Of a DNA stretch of 64,000 nucleotides, positions 9,137 to 19,200 are shown in pieces. This DNA is from Xanthomonas boreopolis. GTDB taxonomy: Bacteria > Pseudomonadota > Gammaproteobacteria > Xanthomonadales > Xanthomonadaceae. The position numbers were made by a program, and so were the translations under genes. Under the pieces are notes generated by a model. The model saw only the letters and a list, made by a program, of their open reading frames with translations, ran no database searches and was not told the DNA's origin. The stretch is taken from NCBI GenBank assembly GCA_014654535.1, contig BNBA01000018.1:1-64000 (forward strand). Reading direction: 5' to 3'. Within the stretch, counting starts at the first letter, position 1; each line of letters opens with the position of its first letter.

Positions 9137-9150
9137 TGACAACGATGTCA
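9137..9150 (+). promoter_or_regulatory. LacI-type operator upstream of zwf operon
   Basis: TGACAACGATGTCA is a CG-centred inverted repeat with 6 of 7 matching arm positions, 21 nt before the preferred zwf start. Its arms (TGACA) differ from the TGTAATCGTTTTCA sites in this window, so a different LacI-family regulator, not encoded here, is the likely reader. Its position argues against the upstream TTG/ATG starts that fall within it. Confidence 0.55.
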
Positions 9151-9171
9151 CAGGAATCTGAAACTCGATCC

Positions 9172-10602
9172 ATGCACACCACACTCCTCCTGTTCGGTGC
9201 CACCGGCGACCTGGCACAGCGCTACCTCTTCCCCTCCCTGCTGCGCCTGTCGATCGATGGCTTGCTGCCGGAGGATTTCCGGGTCCGTGCACTGGCGCTT
9301 TCGCCCCACGACACGCCCAAGTTCCACGACATCCTGCGGCCGCGCCTGGAACAGGCCCTGCCCCACGCCAGCGCGGCCCAGATCGAGGCGTTGCTGCAGC
9401 GGATCGACTACCGCTCGGTGGACCTGCGCGATGCGAGCTCGGTCGCCAATGCCGTGCGCGAACTGACCGACCGCCCCTGCGTGAGCTACCTGGCGATCCC
9501 GCCGGGCCTGTACATCAGCACCTGCCAGGGCCTGGCCGAGGGCGGCGCGCTGGCGCCGCCGCACCGCCTGATGCTGGAAAAGCCGATCGGCCACGATTCG
9601 GCCAGCGCCCAGGAGATCCTGCAGTCGATCGGCGCGCTGATCGACGAGGACCGCGTGTTCCGGCTCGACCATTACCTGGGCAAGGCCGCGGTGCAGAACC
9701 TGATCGCGCTGCGCTTCGGCAACACGCTGCTCGAGGCGGTGTGGAACCGCAACTACATCGAGTCGGTGCAGATCCTGGTCGCCGAGAGCGAGGGCGTGGA
9801 CGGGCGCGACGCCTACTACGCCCGCTCCGGCGCGCTGCGCGACATGGTCCAGAGCCACATCCTGCAGCTGCTGTGCCTGGTGGCGATGGAACCGCCGGCC
9901 TCGCTGGAGGCCGACCGCATCCGCGACGAGAAGGTCAAGGTGTTGCGCGCGTTGCGGCCGCTGACCGCCGAGCACGCCGCGCGCGACAGCGTGCGCGGCC
10001 GCTACACCGCCGGCACCATCAACGGCCAGCCCGCGCAGGCCTACCAGCCGCCGGAAGGCAGCGACGTGGAGACCTTCGTCGGCGTCACCGCGCGCATCGA
10101 CAACTGGCGCTGGGAAGGCGTGCCGTTCCACCTGTGCACCGGCAAGCGCATGCCCGAGCGCACCACCCGCGTGGTGGTCACGCTCAAGCCGGTCACGCAC
10201 TGGCTGTTCGAGCGTCCGCATCGCAAACAGGCCGTGCCCAACCGGCTCACCTTCCAGTTGCAGCCGCAGGAGAACATCGAGCTGGGCCTGATGAGCAGCC
10301 TGGCCGGCCCGGAATGGGGCGCGCTGGAACTGCAGCCGCTGGAGCTGGAGCTGTCGGTGCCGACCGGCCTGCATCGCCGGATCGCCTACGAACGCCTGTT
10401 CCTGGATGCGTTCAACGGCAACCACGCGCTGTTCGTGCGCGACGACGAGGTCAGGGCCGCCTGGGCCTGGATCGACAGCGTCAGCGAGGCCTGGAAGAAG
10501 GCCGGGCTGCCGCTGGAGTCCTACCCGGCCGGCACCTGGGGCCCGGAACGCGCGCGCGCGTTCCTGCCGCCCGGCATCGACGACCACGGAGCGGACGCAT
10601 GA
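9172..10602 (+). CDS. zwf: Glucose-6-phosphate 1-dehydrogenase
   Basis: This enzyme oxidises glucose-6-phosphate to 6-phosphogluconolactone with NAD(P)+, the entry to the Entner-Doudoroff route. From the ATG at 9172 it has 476 residues, with the Rossmann motif LLFGATGDLAQRYLFPSLL at the N-terminus and the substrate/catalytic motif RLDHYLGKAAVQN at about 164-176. The start is a choice: in-frame ATG 9145 and TTG 9136 lie inside the operator-like palindrome 9137-9150, and no start has a well-placed ribosome-binding site. The stop overlaps the glk start by 4 nt. It heads the operon zwf-glk-pgl-edd-eda. Confidence 0.95.
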   Translation: MHTTLLLFGATGDLAQRYLFPSLLRLSIDGLLPEDFRVRALALSPHDTPKFHDILRPRLEQALPHASAAQIEALLQRIDYRSVDLRDASSVANAVRELTDRPCVSYLAIPPGLYISTCQGLAEGGALAPPHRLMLEKPIGHDSASAQEILQSIGALIDEDRVFRLDHYLGKAAVQNLIALRFGNTLLEAVWNRNYIESVQILVAESEGVDGRDAYYARSGALRDMVQSHILQLLCLVAMEPPASLEADRIRDEKVKVLRALRPLTAEHAARDSVRGRYTAGTINGQPAQAYQPPEGSDVETFVGVTARIDNWRWEGVPFHLCTGKRMPERTTRVVVTLKPVTHWLFERPHRKQAVPNRLTFQLQPQENIELGLMSSLAGPEWGALELQPLELELSVPTGLHRRIAYERLFLDAFNGNHALFVRDDEVRAAWAWIDSVSEAWKKAGLPLESYPAGTWGPERARAFLPPGIDDHGADA

Positions 10603-11600
10603 ACCTGGCGCTGTCCAAGCCCGTGCTGGTCGCCGACATCGGCGGCACCAATGCGCGCTTCGCGCTGGCCGACATCGACGCCTCGGTCCCGCTGCTCGCC
10701 GACACCGTGCGCGAGTACCCGGTGGTCGAGTTCCCCTCGCTCGGCGACGCCGCCAGCCACTACCTCGAACAGACCGGCGTGCCCACCGCGCGCGGCGTGT
10801 TCGCGGTGGCCGGCCGCGTCGACGGCGACGAGGCCCGCATCACCAACCACCCATGGGTGATCTCGCGCAGCCGCACCGCCGGCATGCTCGGCTTCGACAG
10901 CCTGCACCTGATCAACGACTTCGCCGCGCAGGCGATGGCGATCAGCCTGCTCAGGCCCGAGGACGTGGTGCAGGTCGGCGGCGCCGGCTGGGAACCGGCG
11001 CCGGTGACGCAACCGCGCAACTACGCGGTGATCGGTCCCGGCACCGGGCTCGGCGTGGGCGGCCTGGTCATCCGCGGCGGCCGCTGCTATCCGCTGGAAA
11101 CCGAAGGCGGCCATGCCAGCTTCCCGCCGGGCACGCCGGAGGAAATCCGGATCCTGGAGATCCTGTCGCAGCAATTCGGCCGCGTTTCCAACGAGCGCCT
11201 GATCTGCGGCGCGGGGCTGGTTAACATCTACCGTTCGCTGAGCGAGATCGCCGGCGTCGACCCGGGGCCGCTGCAACCGAAGGACATCACCGCGCGCGCG
11301 GCCGCCGGCGATCCGCGCGCGACGCGCACGGTCGACCTGTTCTGCGCGATCTTCGGCGCCATCGCCGGCGACCTGGTACTGGTCCAGGGCGCCTGGGACG
11401 GCGTGTTCCTCACCGGCGGGCTGGTGCCGCGGCTGCTGGACTCGATCCTGCATTCCGGCTTCCGGCAGCGCTTCGAGAACAAGGGCCGTTTCTCGTCGAT
11501 CATGTCGCGCGTCCCGTCGCTGGCGGTGATGCACCCGCAGGCCGGCCTGCTGGGCGCGGCCGCGTACGCCGTGGATGCCGAACGCGAGGTGATCCGATGA
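10599..11600 (+). CDS. glk: Glucokinase
   Basis: This enzyme phosphorylates glucose to glucose-6-phosphate for Zwf. The 333-residue protein is of the bacterial Glk family: ATP-binding VADIGGTNARFALAD at about 10-24, sugar-binding INDFAAQAMA with the catalytic Asp at about 105-114, GPGTGLGVGGLV at about 146-157, and EGGHASFPP with the conserved His. It overlaps both neighbours by ATGA, implying tight translational coupling in the operon. Confidence 0.94.
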   Translation: MNLALSKPVLVADIGGTNARFALADIDASVPLLADTVREYPVVEFPSLGDAASHYLEQTGVPTARGVFAVAGRVDGDEARITNHPWVISRSRTAGMLGFDSLHLINDFAAQAMAISLLRPEDVVQVGGAGWEPAPVTQPRNYAVIGPGTGLGVGGLVIRGGRCYPLETEGGHASFPPGTPEEIRILEILSQQFGRVSNERLICGAGLVNIYRSLSEIAGVDPGPLQPKDITARAAAGDPRATRTVDLFCAIFGAIAGDLVLVQGAWDGVFLTGGLVPRLLDSILHSGFRQRFENKGRFSSIMSRVPSLAVMHPQAGLLGAAAYAVDAEREVIR

Positions 11601-12316
11601 AGCTGCAGAACCACGAGCGCATCGCGCTGGTGCGCCACGAGGAGCCCCAGGACTGGATCGAGGGCGTCGCCAGCGAACTGGCCGGCATCCTCGCCCACGA
11701 GATCGAGAAGAACGGCCACGCCCGCATGCTGCTTTCCGGCGGCACCACGCCGGCGCCGGTGTACGAATCGCTGGCGACGCGCGCGCTGGACTGGAGCAAG
11801 GTCGAGGCCGGGCTGGTCGACGAGCGCTGGCTGTCGCCGCAGGATCCGGACAGCAATGCCTGGCTGGTCGGGCACAGCCTGCTCGACCATGCCGAGGGCA
11901 TGGGCTTCGTGCCGCTGGTCCGTCCCGGCAAGCCGATCGAGGAATGCGTGCATTCGGCCAACCTGCACGCACGGCACGCGCCCGCGCCGTGCGTGGCGGT
12001 GCTGGGCATGGGCGGCGACGGCCATACCGCCTCGCTGTTCCCCGGCGCGTCCGACCTGCCGAAGGCGCTCGCCAATCCGGCGCCCTACGCTTCGCTGGAC
12101 GCCACCGGCTGTCCCGGCTCCAACAGCTGGCCGCTGCGGATCACGTTGACGCCGGCCGGGCTGGCCATGGCCGGCACGCGCCTGCTGCTGTTGCGCGGCA
12201 AGCAGAAGCTGGAGGTGCTGGAAGCGGCACTGGCCGGCGACGATCCGCTGGAATACCCGATCCGCGCCGCCATCGACCTGCCCGGGCCGCGGCTGCGCGT
12301 GCACTGGTGCCCTTAA
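11597..12316 (+). CDS. pgl: 6-phosphogluconolactonase
   Basis: This enzyme hydrolyses 6-phosphogluconolactone made by Zwf. The 239-residue protein is DevB/NagB-like: the sugar-phosphate loop LLSGGTTPAPVYESL at about 45-59, VDERWLSPQDPDSNAWLV (about 75-92), and the catalytic motif GMGGDGHTASLFPG at about 136-149. It is the third gene of the operon and is followed by two palindromic repeats before edd. Confidence 0.94.
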   Translation: MKLQNHERIALVRHEEPQDWIEGVASELAGILAHEIEKNGHARMLLSGGTTPAPVYESLATRALDWSKVEAGLVDERWLSPQDPDSNAWLVGHSLLDHAEGMGFVPLVRPGKPIEECVHSANLHARHAPAPCVAVLGMGGDGHTASLFPGASDLPKALANPAPYASLDATGCPGSNSWPLRITLTPAGLAMAGTRLLLLRGKQKLEVLEAALAGDDPLEYPIRAAIDLPGPRLRVHWCP

Positions 12317-12320
12317 GGAG

Positions 12321-12389
12321 CCCGCACATCCATGTGCGGGGACTTGAAGATGCGAGTCCCTCGCAAGAGCCCGCACATCCATGTGCGGG
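12321..12389. repeat. Two 20-bp palindromic repeats (family A) at the pgl-edd junction
   Basis: CCCGCACATCCATGTGCGGG occurs twice exactly, at 12321-12340 and 12370-12389, a 49-nt period, with a 29-nt spacer. Each unit is a perfect inverted repeat with 9-nt arms and a 2-nt centre. The same palindrome, on the other strand, recurs at 20288-20305, 50370-50488 (three copies) and 53099-53118. It lies inside the Entner-Doudoroff operon, where RNA hairpins could influence mRNA stability. Confidence 0.9.
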
Positions 12390-12438
12390 GACCTAACGAA
12401 AAGCGGGTCCTTCCCGCTCCACTCATAGCCGGTAGCCA

Positions 12439-14358
12439 ATGAGCCTGCATCCCAACATCCAAGCCGTCACCGAACGCATCCGCGAGCGCAGCGCGCCGTC
12501 GCGCGCGGCCTACCTCGCCGGCATCGATGCCGCCCTGCGCGACGGCCCGTTCCGCGCCCGCCTGAGCTGCGGCAACCTGGCCCACGGCTTCGCCGCGTGC
12601 GGCCCGACCGACAAGGGCCGGCTGCGCGCCGACGCGACGCCGAACCTCGGCATCGTCACCGCCTACAACGACATGCTTTCGGCGCACCAGCCGTTCGAGC
12701 AGTATCCCGAGCTGATCCGCGAGACCGCGCGCGCGCTCGGCGCCACCGCCCAGGTCGCCGGCGGCGTGCCGGCGATGTGCGACGGCGTCACCCAGGGCCG
12801 CGCCGGCATGGAGATGTCGCTGTTCTCGCGCGACGTGATCGCCCAGGCCGCCGCGATCGGCCTGAGCCACGACATGTTCGACAGCACCGTCTACCTGGGC
12901 GTGTGCGACAAGATCGTGCCGGGCCTGCTGATCGGCGCCCTCGCCTTCGGCCACCTGCCGGCGGTGTTCCTGCCGGCCGGGCCGATGACCCCGGGCATCC
13001 CCAACAAGAAGAAGGCCGAAGTGCGCGAGCGCTACGCGGCCGGCGAGGCCACGCGCGAGGAGCTGCTCGAAGCCGAGGCCGCCTCGTACCACGCGCCGGG
13101 CACCTGCACCTTCTACGGCACCGCCAACTCCAACCAGGTCCTGCTGGAAGCGATGGGCGTGCAATTGCCGGGCGCTTCGTTCGTCAATCCCGGCACGCCG
13201 TTGCGCGACGCGCTGACCCGCGCGGCGACCGAGCGCGCCCTGGCGATCACCGCGCTGGGCCAGGATTTCCGCCCGTTCGGCCGGCTCATCGACGAGCGCG
13301 CCATCGTCAACGCGATCGTCGCGCTGATGGCCACCGGCGGCTCCACCAACCACACCATCCACTGGATCGCGGTGGCGCGCGCGGCCGGCATCGTCCTGAC
13401 CTGGGACGACATGGACCTGATCTCGCGGACCGTGCCGCTGCTGGCGCGCGTCTACCCCAACGGCGAGGCCGACGTGAACCGCTTCCACGCCGCCGGCGGC
13501 ACCGCCTTCGTGTTCCGGGAGCTGATGGACGCCGGGCTGATGCATGACGACCTGCCGACCGTGGTCGAGGGCGGCATGCGCGCCTACGCGCAGGAACCGC
13601 GGCTGCACGAGGGCGGCAAGGTCGGTTACGTGCCGGGCGCGCAGGCCAGCGCCGACGAGGCGGTGGTGCGCCCGGTCGCCCATGCGTTCGAGGCGCAGGG
13701 CGGCCTGCGCCTGCTGCGCGGCAACCTGGGCCGTTCGTTGATCAAGCTGTCGGCCGTGAAGCCCGAGTACCGCCGCATCGAGGCGCCCGCGGTGGTGGTC
13801 GATGCGCCGCAGATGCTCAACAAGCTGCATGCTGCCGGCCTGCTGCCGCAGGATTTCGTCGCGGTGGTGCGCTACCAGGGGCCGCGCGCCAACGGCATGC
13901 CGGAACTGCATTCGCTGGCGCCGCTGCTGGGCATGCTGCAGAACCAGGGCCGGCGCGTGGCGCTGGTCACCGACGGCCGCCTGTCCGGTGCTTCCGGCAA
14001 GTTCCCGGCGGCGATCCACGTCACGCCGGAAGCCTCGCGCGGCGGTCCGATCGGCCGGATCCGCGAGGGCGACATCGTCGTGCTCGACGGCGAGGCCGGC
14101 ACCCTGGAAGTGAAGGTATCGCCGGAGGAATGGGCCGCGCGCGAGATCGCGCCGAACACCGCGCCGGCCGGCAACGACCTGGGCCGCAACCTGTTCGCGA
14201 TCAACCGGCGCGTGGTCGGCCCGGCCGACCAGGGCGCGATCTCGATCTCCTGCGGACCGATGAACGCCGACGGCAGCCTGTGGGAATACGACGCCGAATA
14301 CGACCTGGGCCATACGCCGGTCGCGGCGGAAGCCCCGCACGAAGCCAAGGACGCTTGA
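12439..14358 (+). CDS. edd: Phosphogluconate dehydratase
   Basis: This enzyme dehydrates 6-phosphogluconate to KDPG, the defining step of the Entner-Doudoroff pathway. The 639-residue protein is of the IlvD/Edd family, with the Fe-S-associated segments [12 protein letters not shown] at about 111-122 and [11 protein letters not shown], and [13 protein letters not shown] at about 221-233. Further motifs are [13 protein letters not shown] (about 296-308) and [19 protein letters not shown]. The start [18 protein letters not shown] matches the family. It lies after the palindromic repeats and before a second repeat type that separates it from eda. Confidence 0.97.
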   Translation: MSLHPNIQAVTERIRERSAPSRAAYLAGIDAALRDGPFRARLSCGNLAHGFAACGPTDKGRLRADATPNLGIVTAYNDMLSAHQPFEQYPELIRETARALGATAQVAGGVPAMCDGVTQGRAGMEMSLFSRDVIAQAAAIGLSHDMFDSTVYLGVCDKIVPGLLIGALAFGHLPAVFLPAGPMTPGIPNKKKAEVRERYAAGEATREELLEAEAASYHAPGTCTFYGTANSNQVLLEAMGVQLPGASFVNPGTPLRDALTRAATERALAITALGQDFRPFGRLIDERAIVNAIVALMATGGSTNHTIHWIAVARAAGIVLTWDDMDLISRTVPLLARVYPNGEADVNRFHAAGGTAFVFRELMDAGLMHDDLPTVVEGGMRAYAQEPRLHEGGKVGYVPGAQASADEAVVRPVAHAFEAQGGLRLLRGNLGRSLIKLSAVKPEYRRIEAPAVVVDAPQMLNKLHAAGLLPQDFVAVVRYQGPRANGMPELHSLAPLLGMLQNQGRRVALVTDGRLSGASGKFPAAIHVTPEASRGGPIGRIREGDIVVLDGEAGTLEVKVSPEEWAAREIAPNTAPAGNDLGRNLFAINRRVVGPADQGAISISCGPMNADGSLWEYDAEYDLGHTPVAAEAPHEAKDA

Positions 14359-14363
14359 AATGC

Positions 14364-14439
14364 CGGGATCGGGGATTCGGGATCGGGGATTGGCAGAGCC
14401 AGGACACCGCCCCGAATCCCCGATCCCGAATCCCCAATT
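14364..14439. repeat. Inverted repeat of the GGGATTCGGGAT type (family D) between edd and eda
   Basis: Two nearly complementary arms (about 14366-14393 and 14410-14438) are built of GGGATTCGGGATCGGGG-like units. They could form a long hairpin around the centre GGCAGAGCCAGGACACCG. Related repeats are at about 34238-34341, 57428-57532 and 62860-62996, each at a gene junction. Confidence 0.8.
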
Positions 14440-14464
14440 CCTGCTTTACGACACCGAGAACGCC

Positions 14465-15127
14465 ATGAGCATCGCCCAGCACCAACAGAAAGCCGAACAA
14501 CTGCTCCGCGCCGCCGGGATCCTGCCGGTGGTGACCGTCCACACGCTGGACCAGGCCCGCCGCGTGTCGGCCGCGCTGCTGGAAGGCGGCTTGCCGGCGA
14601 TCGAGCTGACCCTGCGCACGCCGGTCGCGATGGAAGCGCTGGCGGTGCTGAAGAAGGAACTGCCGGACGTGGTGGTCGGCGCCGGTACCGTGCTGTCGGC
14701 CGAACAGATGCAGCAGTCGATCGATGCAGGCGCCGACTTCCTGGTGACCCCGGGCACGCCGCCCGCGCTGGCCGATGCGCTGGCGCAGGCGCCGCTGCCG
14801 GTGGTCCCGGGCGCGGCCACGCCGACCGAGTTCCTGGCGCTGATGGCGCGCGGTTTCCGCGTGTGCAAGCTGTTCCCGGCCAGCGCCGTCGGGGGCCTGG
14901 CCATGCTCAAGGGCCTGGCCGGACCGCTCGCCGATCTCAAGCTGTGCCCGACCGGCGGCATCAGCGAGGCCAACGCGGCCGAGTTCCTGTCGCAGCCGAA
15001 CGTGCTGTGCATCGGCGGCTCGTGGATGGTGCCCAACGACTGGGTCGCCGGCGGCGAGTGGGACAAGATCCGCGAGACCTCGGCCAAGGCCGCGGCGATC
15101 GTGCGGCAGGTGCGTGCCGCGGGGTGA
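14465..15127 (+). CDS. eda: KDPG (2-dehydro-3-deoxyphosphogluconate) aldolase
   Basis: This enzyme cleaves KDPG to pyruvate and glyceraldehyde-3-phosphate, the last Entner-Doudoroff step. The 220-residue (beta/alpha)8 protein shows [15 protein letters not shown] with the catalytic Glu at about 45-59, [11 protein letters not shown], and the Schiff-base Lys in [14 protein letters not shown] at about 134-147. The [12 protein letters not shown] phosphate site follows. The ATG at 14465 is preferred to an upstream frame extension that is repeat DNA. Confidence 0.96.
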   Translation: MSIAQHQQKAEQLLRAAGILPVVTVHTLDQARRVSAALLEGGLPAIELTLRTPVAMEALAVLKKELPDVVVGAGTVLSAEQMQQSIDAGADFLVTPGTPPALADALAQAPLPVVPGAATPTEFLALMARGFRVCKLFPASAVGGLAMLKGLAGPLADLKLCPTGGISEANAAEFLSQPNVLCIGGSWMVPNDWVAGGEWDKIRETSAKAAAIVRQVRAAG

Positions 15128-15328
15128 GCTATTCCCCTTCTCCCCCGAGGGGAGAAGGTGCGCCGAAGGGGCGGATGAGGGCACGGGGCCGGAGGCTTCG
15201 CCTTCGTACCCTCACCCCAATCCCCGCTTCGCGCCCCGGCCCACGCCAGCGGCGTGGGCGCTCAAAGGCACGCGCACCCGTGGTGCGCAAGCCGTGCCTC
15301 CTCGCCCCGCCGGGAGAGGGGCTTCAGG
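15126..15328. repeat. Long dispersed repeat (family C) between eda and the EEP gene
   Basis: This 200-nt convergent gap is filled by a G+C-rich repeat with CCCTTCTCCC..GGGGAGAAGG ends. The interior contains GCGCCCCGGCCCACGCC and CCGTGCCTCCTCGCCCC. A clearly related sequence is at about 35517-35671 in the opposite orientation, and shorter relatives lie at about 43779-43861 and 61541-61665. No gene is seen. It may act as the shared terminator of the two convergent operons. Confidence 0.7.
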
Positions 15329-16204
15329 TCAAGGCTTCGTCGACGATGCATCCACCATCGACCGCGCCGGCAATGGCGCGAACTGCAGCCGTGTCCATAC
15401 GCCGTAATGATCCGACGCCCAGCGCCCGTGGGCGTCCGGCAGATCGAACAGGATCTTCGCCTCGCGCGCCAGCAGGCGCTGCTGCTGGAAGAACACGTGG
15501 TCGATCCGCGCCGGCCTGTCGTAGACTTCCATGTTCAGCGTGCTCACCCGGGCATCGCGGTGCACGCTGCCATAGCTGTCGCCGTAGCCCTTGCGCAGCG
15601 CTTCCAGGTCGATCGCATCGGCGGCGCTGTTGAAGTCGCCCGCGATCACCACCGGCGCCCCGCCGGCGGTGTCGGCGACGAACCGCAGCAGGTCGGCGAC
15701 CTGCAGGGTACGGGTCGCGCGTCCGCGCCCGTCGGCGCGCTCGTTGAGATGGGTGACGTAGACGCTGACCGGTTGCCCGTCCACGTCGATGCGCACCTGC
15801 GCGGCGACGCGATAGTCGTCCAGCGGCTGCAGCAGGCGCTGGTGCCGGGCCAGGACCGGCCGGCGGGTGAGCAGCGCGTTGCCGTAGCGCTTGGGCGCGC
15901 CGGCCGGGTCCACCGAGGCGAACTCGTAGTCGTAGCCCAGCCGCTGCGCCAGCCAGGCCGCCTGGTTGGCGACGCTGCCCTCGCGCTCGATCACTTCCTG
16001 CAAGGCGATTACGTCCGGACGCAGCGCGGCGAGTTCGCCGGCGATGTACTCGCGCCGCGCCGGCCAGTCGCCACGGTCGTGGTGCAGGTTCAGCGTCACC
16101 AGCGACATGCCCGCCACCTCGTCCCGGGCGGCGGCGGCCAGCGGCGCCAACGCCAGCAGCACCGCCGCCATCGCGCGCGTCGCGCGCCGCGCGGGACCCG
16201 TCAT
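15329..16204 (-). CDS. Endonuclease/exonuclease/phosphatase (EEP) family secreted hydrolase
   Basis: A 291-residue exported metal-dependent hydrolase of the EEP fold. A signal peptide (MTGPARRATRAMAAVLLALAPLAAA) precedes the catalytic domain. The fold motifs are in order: LVTLNLHHDRGDW, IALQEVI, YVTHLNERADGRGR, VIAGDFNSAADAID, and RIDHVFF with WASDHYGVW (the terminal Asp-His pair). The ATG overlaps the stop of the large upstream enzyme (ATGA), so it is the last gene of the carbohydrate operon. The family includes nucleases, phosphodiesterases and phosphatases; the substrate cannot be told. A periplasmic phosphodiesterase acting on a decorated glycan would fit the context (inference). Confidence 0.82.
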   Translation of the reverse strand: MTGPARRATRAMAAVLLALAPLAAAARDEVAGMSLVTLNLHHDRGDWPARREYIAGELAALRPDVIALQEVIEREGSVANQAAWLAQRLGYDYEFASVDPAGAPKRYGNALLTRRPVLARHQRLLQPLDDYRVAAQVRIDVDGQPVSVYVTHLNERADGRGRATRTLQVADLLRFVADTAGGAPVVIAGDFNSAADAIDLEALRKGYGDSYGSVHRDARVSTLNMEVYDRPARIDHVFFQQQRLLAREAKILFDLPDAHGRWASDHYGVWTRLQFAPLPARSMVDASSTKP

Positions 16205-19200
16205 TGGGCCTTGCGCTCGGCCCGGCGCACCGACGCCGGCACCTCGACCTCCACCTGCGCCGGCAATTGCCGGATGCGCAGCTCGTTGCCCTGCCATTGC
16301 GCCTGCTCGCCATTGATCGTGGCCTCGCCCGGCTCGCCCGCGTACGGCCACGGGAACGCCACGCCGCCGGCCGGCAGCACCAGCCCGGTCTGCACCTGCA
16401 GCAGCAGCCGCTTGTCGCTGCGCTTGATCGAGTAGCCCAGCCGCCCCTGCGGCGTGCGCAGGTCGGAGATCGCCACGCCCTGCCCCTCGAACCAGCGCGG
16501 CGGCAGGCCGGCGGCGATGACCAGGCTGTCGTCGCTCTCGCGTTCGTAGGCGAACATGTCCAGCACCGAGCGCACGAAGTCCGAAGCCACCCAGGCGTGC
16601 GGCAGGTCGCCGAGGAAGAACGGCGCGCGCGGCGTGCGCGAGACCACTTCCGCCCACTGGTTCCACGCCTGCGGGGTGCGGTCCTTGAAGAAGAACGACA
16701 GCGCGTCCCAGGCGCGGTCGCGCCATCCCAGCCGCACGAACGCCGACACGTTGCGCCATTCGTACGGGGTGTAGTCCTTCCATTCGCGCTTGCCGTCGCG
16801 GCGCGCGACGAACTCGTTCCAGTAGCGCTCGAAGGTGCCGTCCAGCAGCTCCGGCGGCAACCGCCCCTGCTCGCCGCCCGGCGCCAGCGCGATGGTGGTC
16901 GAGGTGGGATCGAAATCGCCCAGTTCGGCCGAGCCCGGCAGGTAGTCGATCTGGTGCTGGCGCACCGCCGCCTTGAGCGAGGCGTCCAGGTCCTGCTGGA
17001 ACTGGTCGCGCGAGGCCGCGAACCGGGCCGCGTCCTCGGGACGCTCCAGGGCCTCGGCGATCGCCACCGCGTCCTTGTAGCCGCGCAGCGCCCAGAAATT
17101 GTCCCAGTACGAGTGCACCGGCTTGGCCGAATAGCCCTCGTGGCTGATCGACACCGGCATCATCCCGTAGAAGGCCGGGTCGACCATGAAGTTGGATTCC
17201 GTGCGCTCGCTCAGGCGCAGCTGCTCCATGTAGCCGTACGCCCCGGTGACGTGCGGCCACATGCGTTCCAGGAACGGCTTGTCGCCCGTGTAGCGGTAGT
17301 ACTCGGCGATGTTGAAGATCAGCTCGCCGTGGCTGTCGTTCTCCGGCACCGGGTCGCTGCCGCGGTCGTCCACGCAGCAGGGCACCATGCCGTTCTCGAA
17401 CTGGTACGGCGCGAACCAGTCCACGTACTCGCGCACCACGTCCTCGCGGCCGAGCCGCAGCAGCCCCTCGGAGATCATCGCGCCGTCGCGGATCCAACTG
17501 CGCGAGTACGAACGCGTGCCCGGCTGCAGGCGCGGGCCGATCCGCGAGATCAGCATGTGCGCCAGTGCGGTGCGCAGGGTGTCCACCACCGGCTGGCCTT
17601 CCGCCGGCACCTCGATGCGCACGCGGTCGAGCTTGTCGCGCCAGGATTGCGCCACCTGCTGCTGCGCCTTCTCGGCGTCGAAACCGGCCGGCATCTGCGC
17701 CGGGCCGGTCTGCGGAATGACCAGCGCGATCTCGCGCGCCTGGCCCGGTTGCAGCGTCCAGCGGTACAGCATCGCGCCGGAGGCCAGGCCGGTGGCGTCC
17801 TTGACCTGCGCCGTCGCCGGCACCTGCTTGTCGAGCAGGTGCGCCACGTCCATGCCGCTGTCGAAGGCGGTCGCGAAAGCGGCATCCGGCGCCTGCGCGG
17901 CGAACACGCGCGGCTTGCCGTTGATGCTGGCGATCGGTCCGTTGAACGCCAGCTGCTGGATCGGGCTGACGCCGCCCTGGGTATTGAGGAACTGCGACGG
18001 CGGATTGACCTGGAACGGCCGGATCGCCAGCGCCAGGGTGACGTCGTGCGGCACCTTGTCCGGGTTGCTCAGGCGGTAGCGCGCCACCAGCTGCGCGTTG
18101 TCCGGCGTGCCCTGCACGAACGAGGTGACCCGCAGGTCGGCCTGCTCGTGGTGCCAGTCCACGCTCGGGATCGGCAGGTAGCCGCCCTGCAGGCTCTGCC
18201 GGCTGCCGACGTCGGACCATGCCAGGCGCTTGCCTCCGACCAGCAGGAAAGGCTCGATGCTGAAGCCGGCCTTGGCCACCTCGACCGCGCCGTCCTCGCC
18301 GATCAAGCCCTGCTCGGTGCCGCCGTCCAGGCCGAGGATGGTCCAGTACGGCTGCTCGCCGGAGAAGCCCCGCGGGAAACTGCCGCGCGGCAGTTGCGCC
18401 GCCAGCGACTTGACGAAGTCGTTCGGCGTGGCCGCGAACGCCAGCGGCTGCACCTTGATCTCCTTGATGCCGTAGCGGAAGTTCGGGCCGTCCTTCAGGT
18501 CGAAGCGCAGGTAGCGCGCCTGGCTCTCGGGCAGCGCCAGCCAACTGGTGTCGCCGCCGCCGGCGACCACATCGCGCAACAGCTTCCACTCGCGCCCGTC
18601 CACCGAGGAGCGCACCTCGTAGACCGAGGCCTGCAGGCCCGGCACCCAGTTGACGATGGCGCCGCCGAACTCGCGCACCTTGCCGAGGTCCAGCGTCACG
18701 GTCTGTTGCTTGACGTTGCCGCTGAGCCAGAACGTGTCCGGCTTGCCGTCGGCCATGCGCTGCTCCAGCGCCGGTGCGGTGTCGGCGATGACATGGGCCG
18801 CATACGGCGATTCGTCGGGCGGCGGCAGCTCGGCCATCGCCAGGCGGTCGAAGCATACGGTGCCCTTGCCGCCGACCTTGTTGTAGATCGTGAACTCGAC
18901 CGCCGCGCTGCTGCGCAGCTCCTTGTCCGGGCTTGGGCCCCAGGCCTTCTCGACGTGCCGCTTGAGATAGGCCACCTTGGTCCAGTTCCTGGGGAACGCG
19001 AATCCCGGCCGGTTGACCCACCACACGTTGTCGCCGCTGGCGTCGATCAGCTTGAACTGCAGGTCGTTGGCGGGCGAGTCGCCGCGGATGTTGAACGAGA
19101 GCTCGTAGTTCTGCGGGTACTGGACCGGCAGCTCGCGGCGGATGCCGACGTAGCCGGACACGCCGTTGAAGTTGTAGTCCAGGCACAGCGCCTTGCCGCC

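Larger units (their letters stand above)
8686..9171. other. Divergent intergenic region with two operator-like sites, no gene
   Basis: This 486-nt stretch separates the minus-strand ATPase gene from the plus-strand zwf operon. It contains the operators at 8791-8804 and 9137-9150. Short ORFs on both strands lack ribosome-binding sites and protein-like composition and are not called. Confidence 0.7.

Noticed and set aside
8731-9139. Small ORFs in the ATPase-zwf gap
   Set aside because: No ribosome-binding site, unlikely composition, and they cover the operator-like sites.
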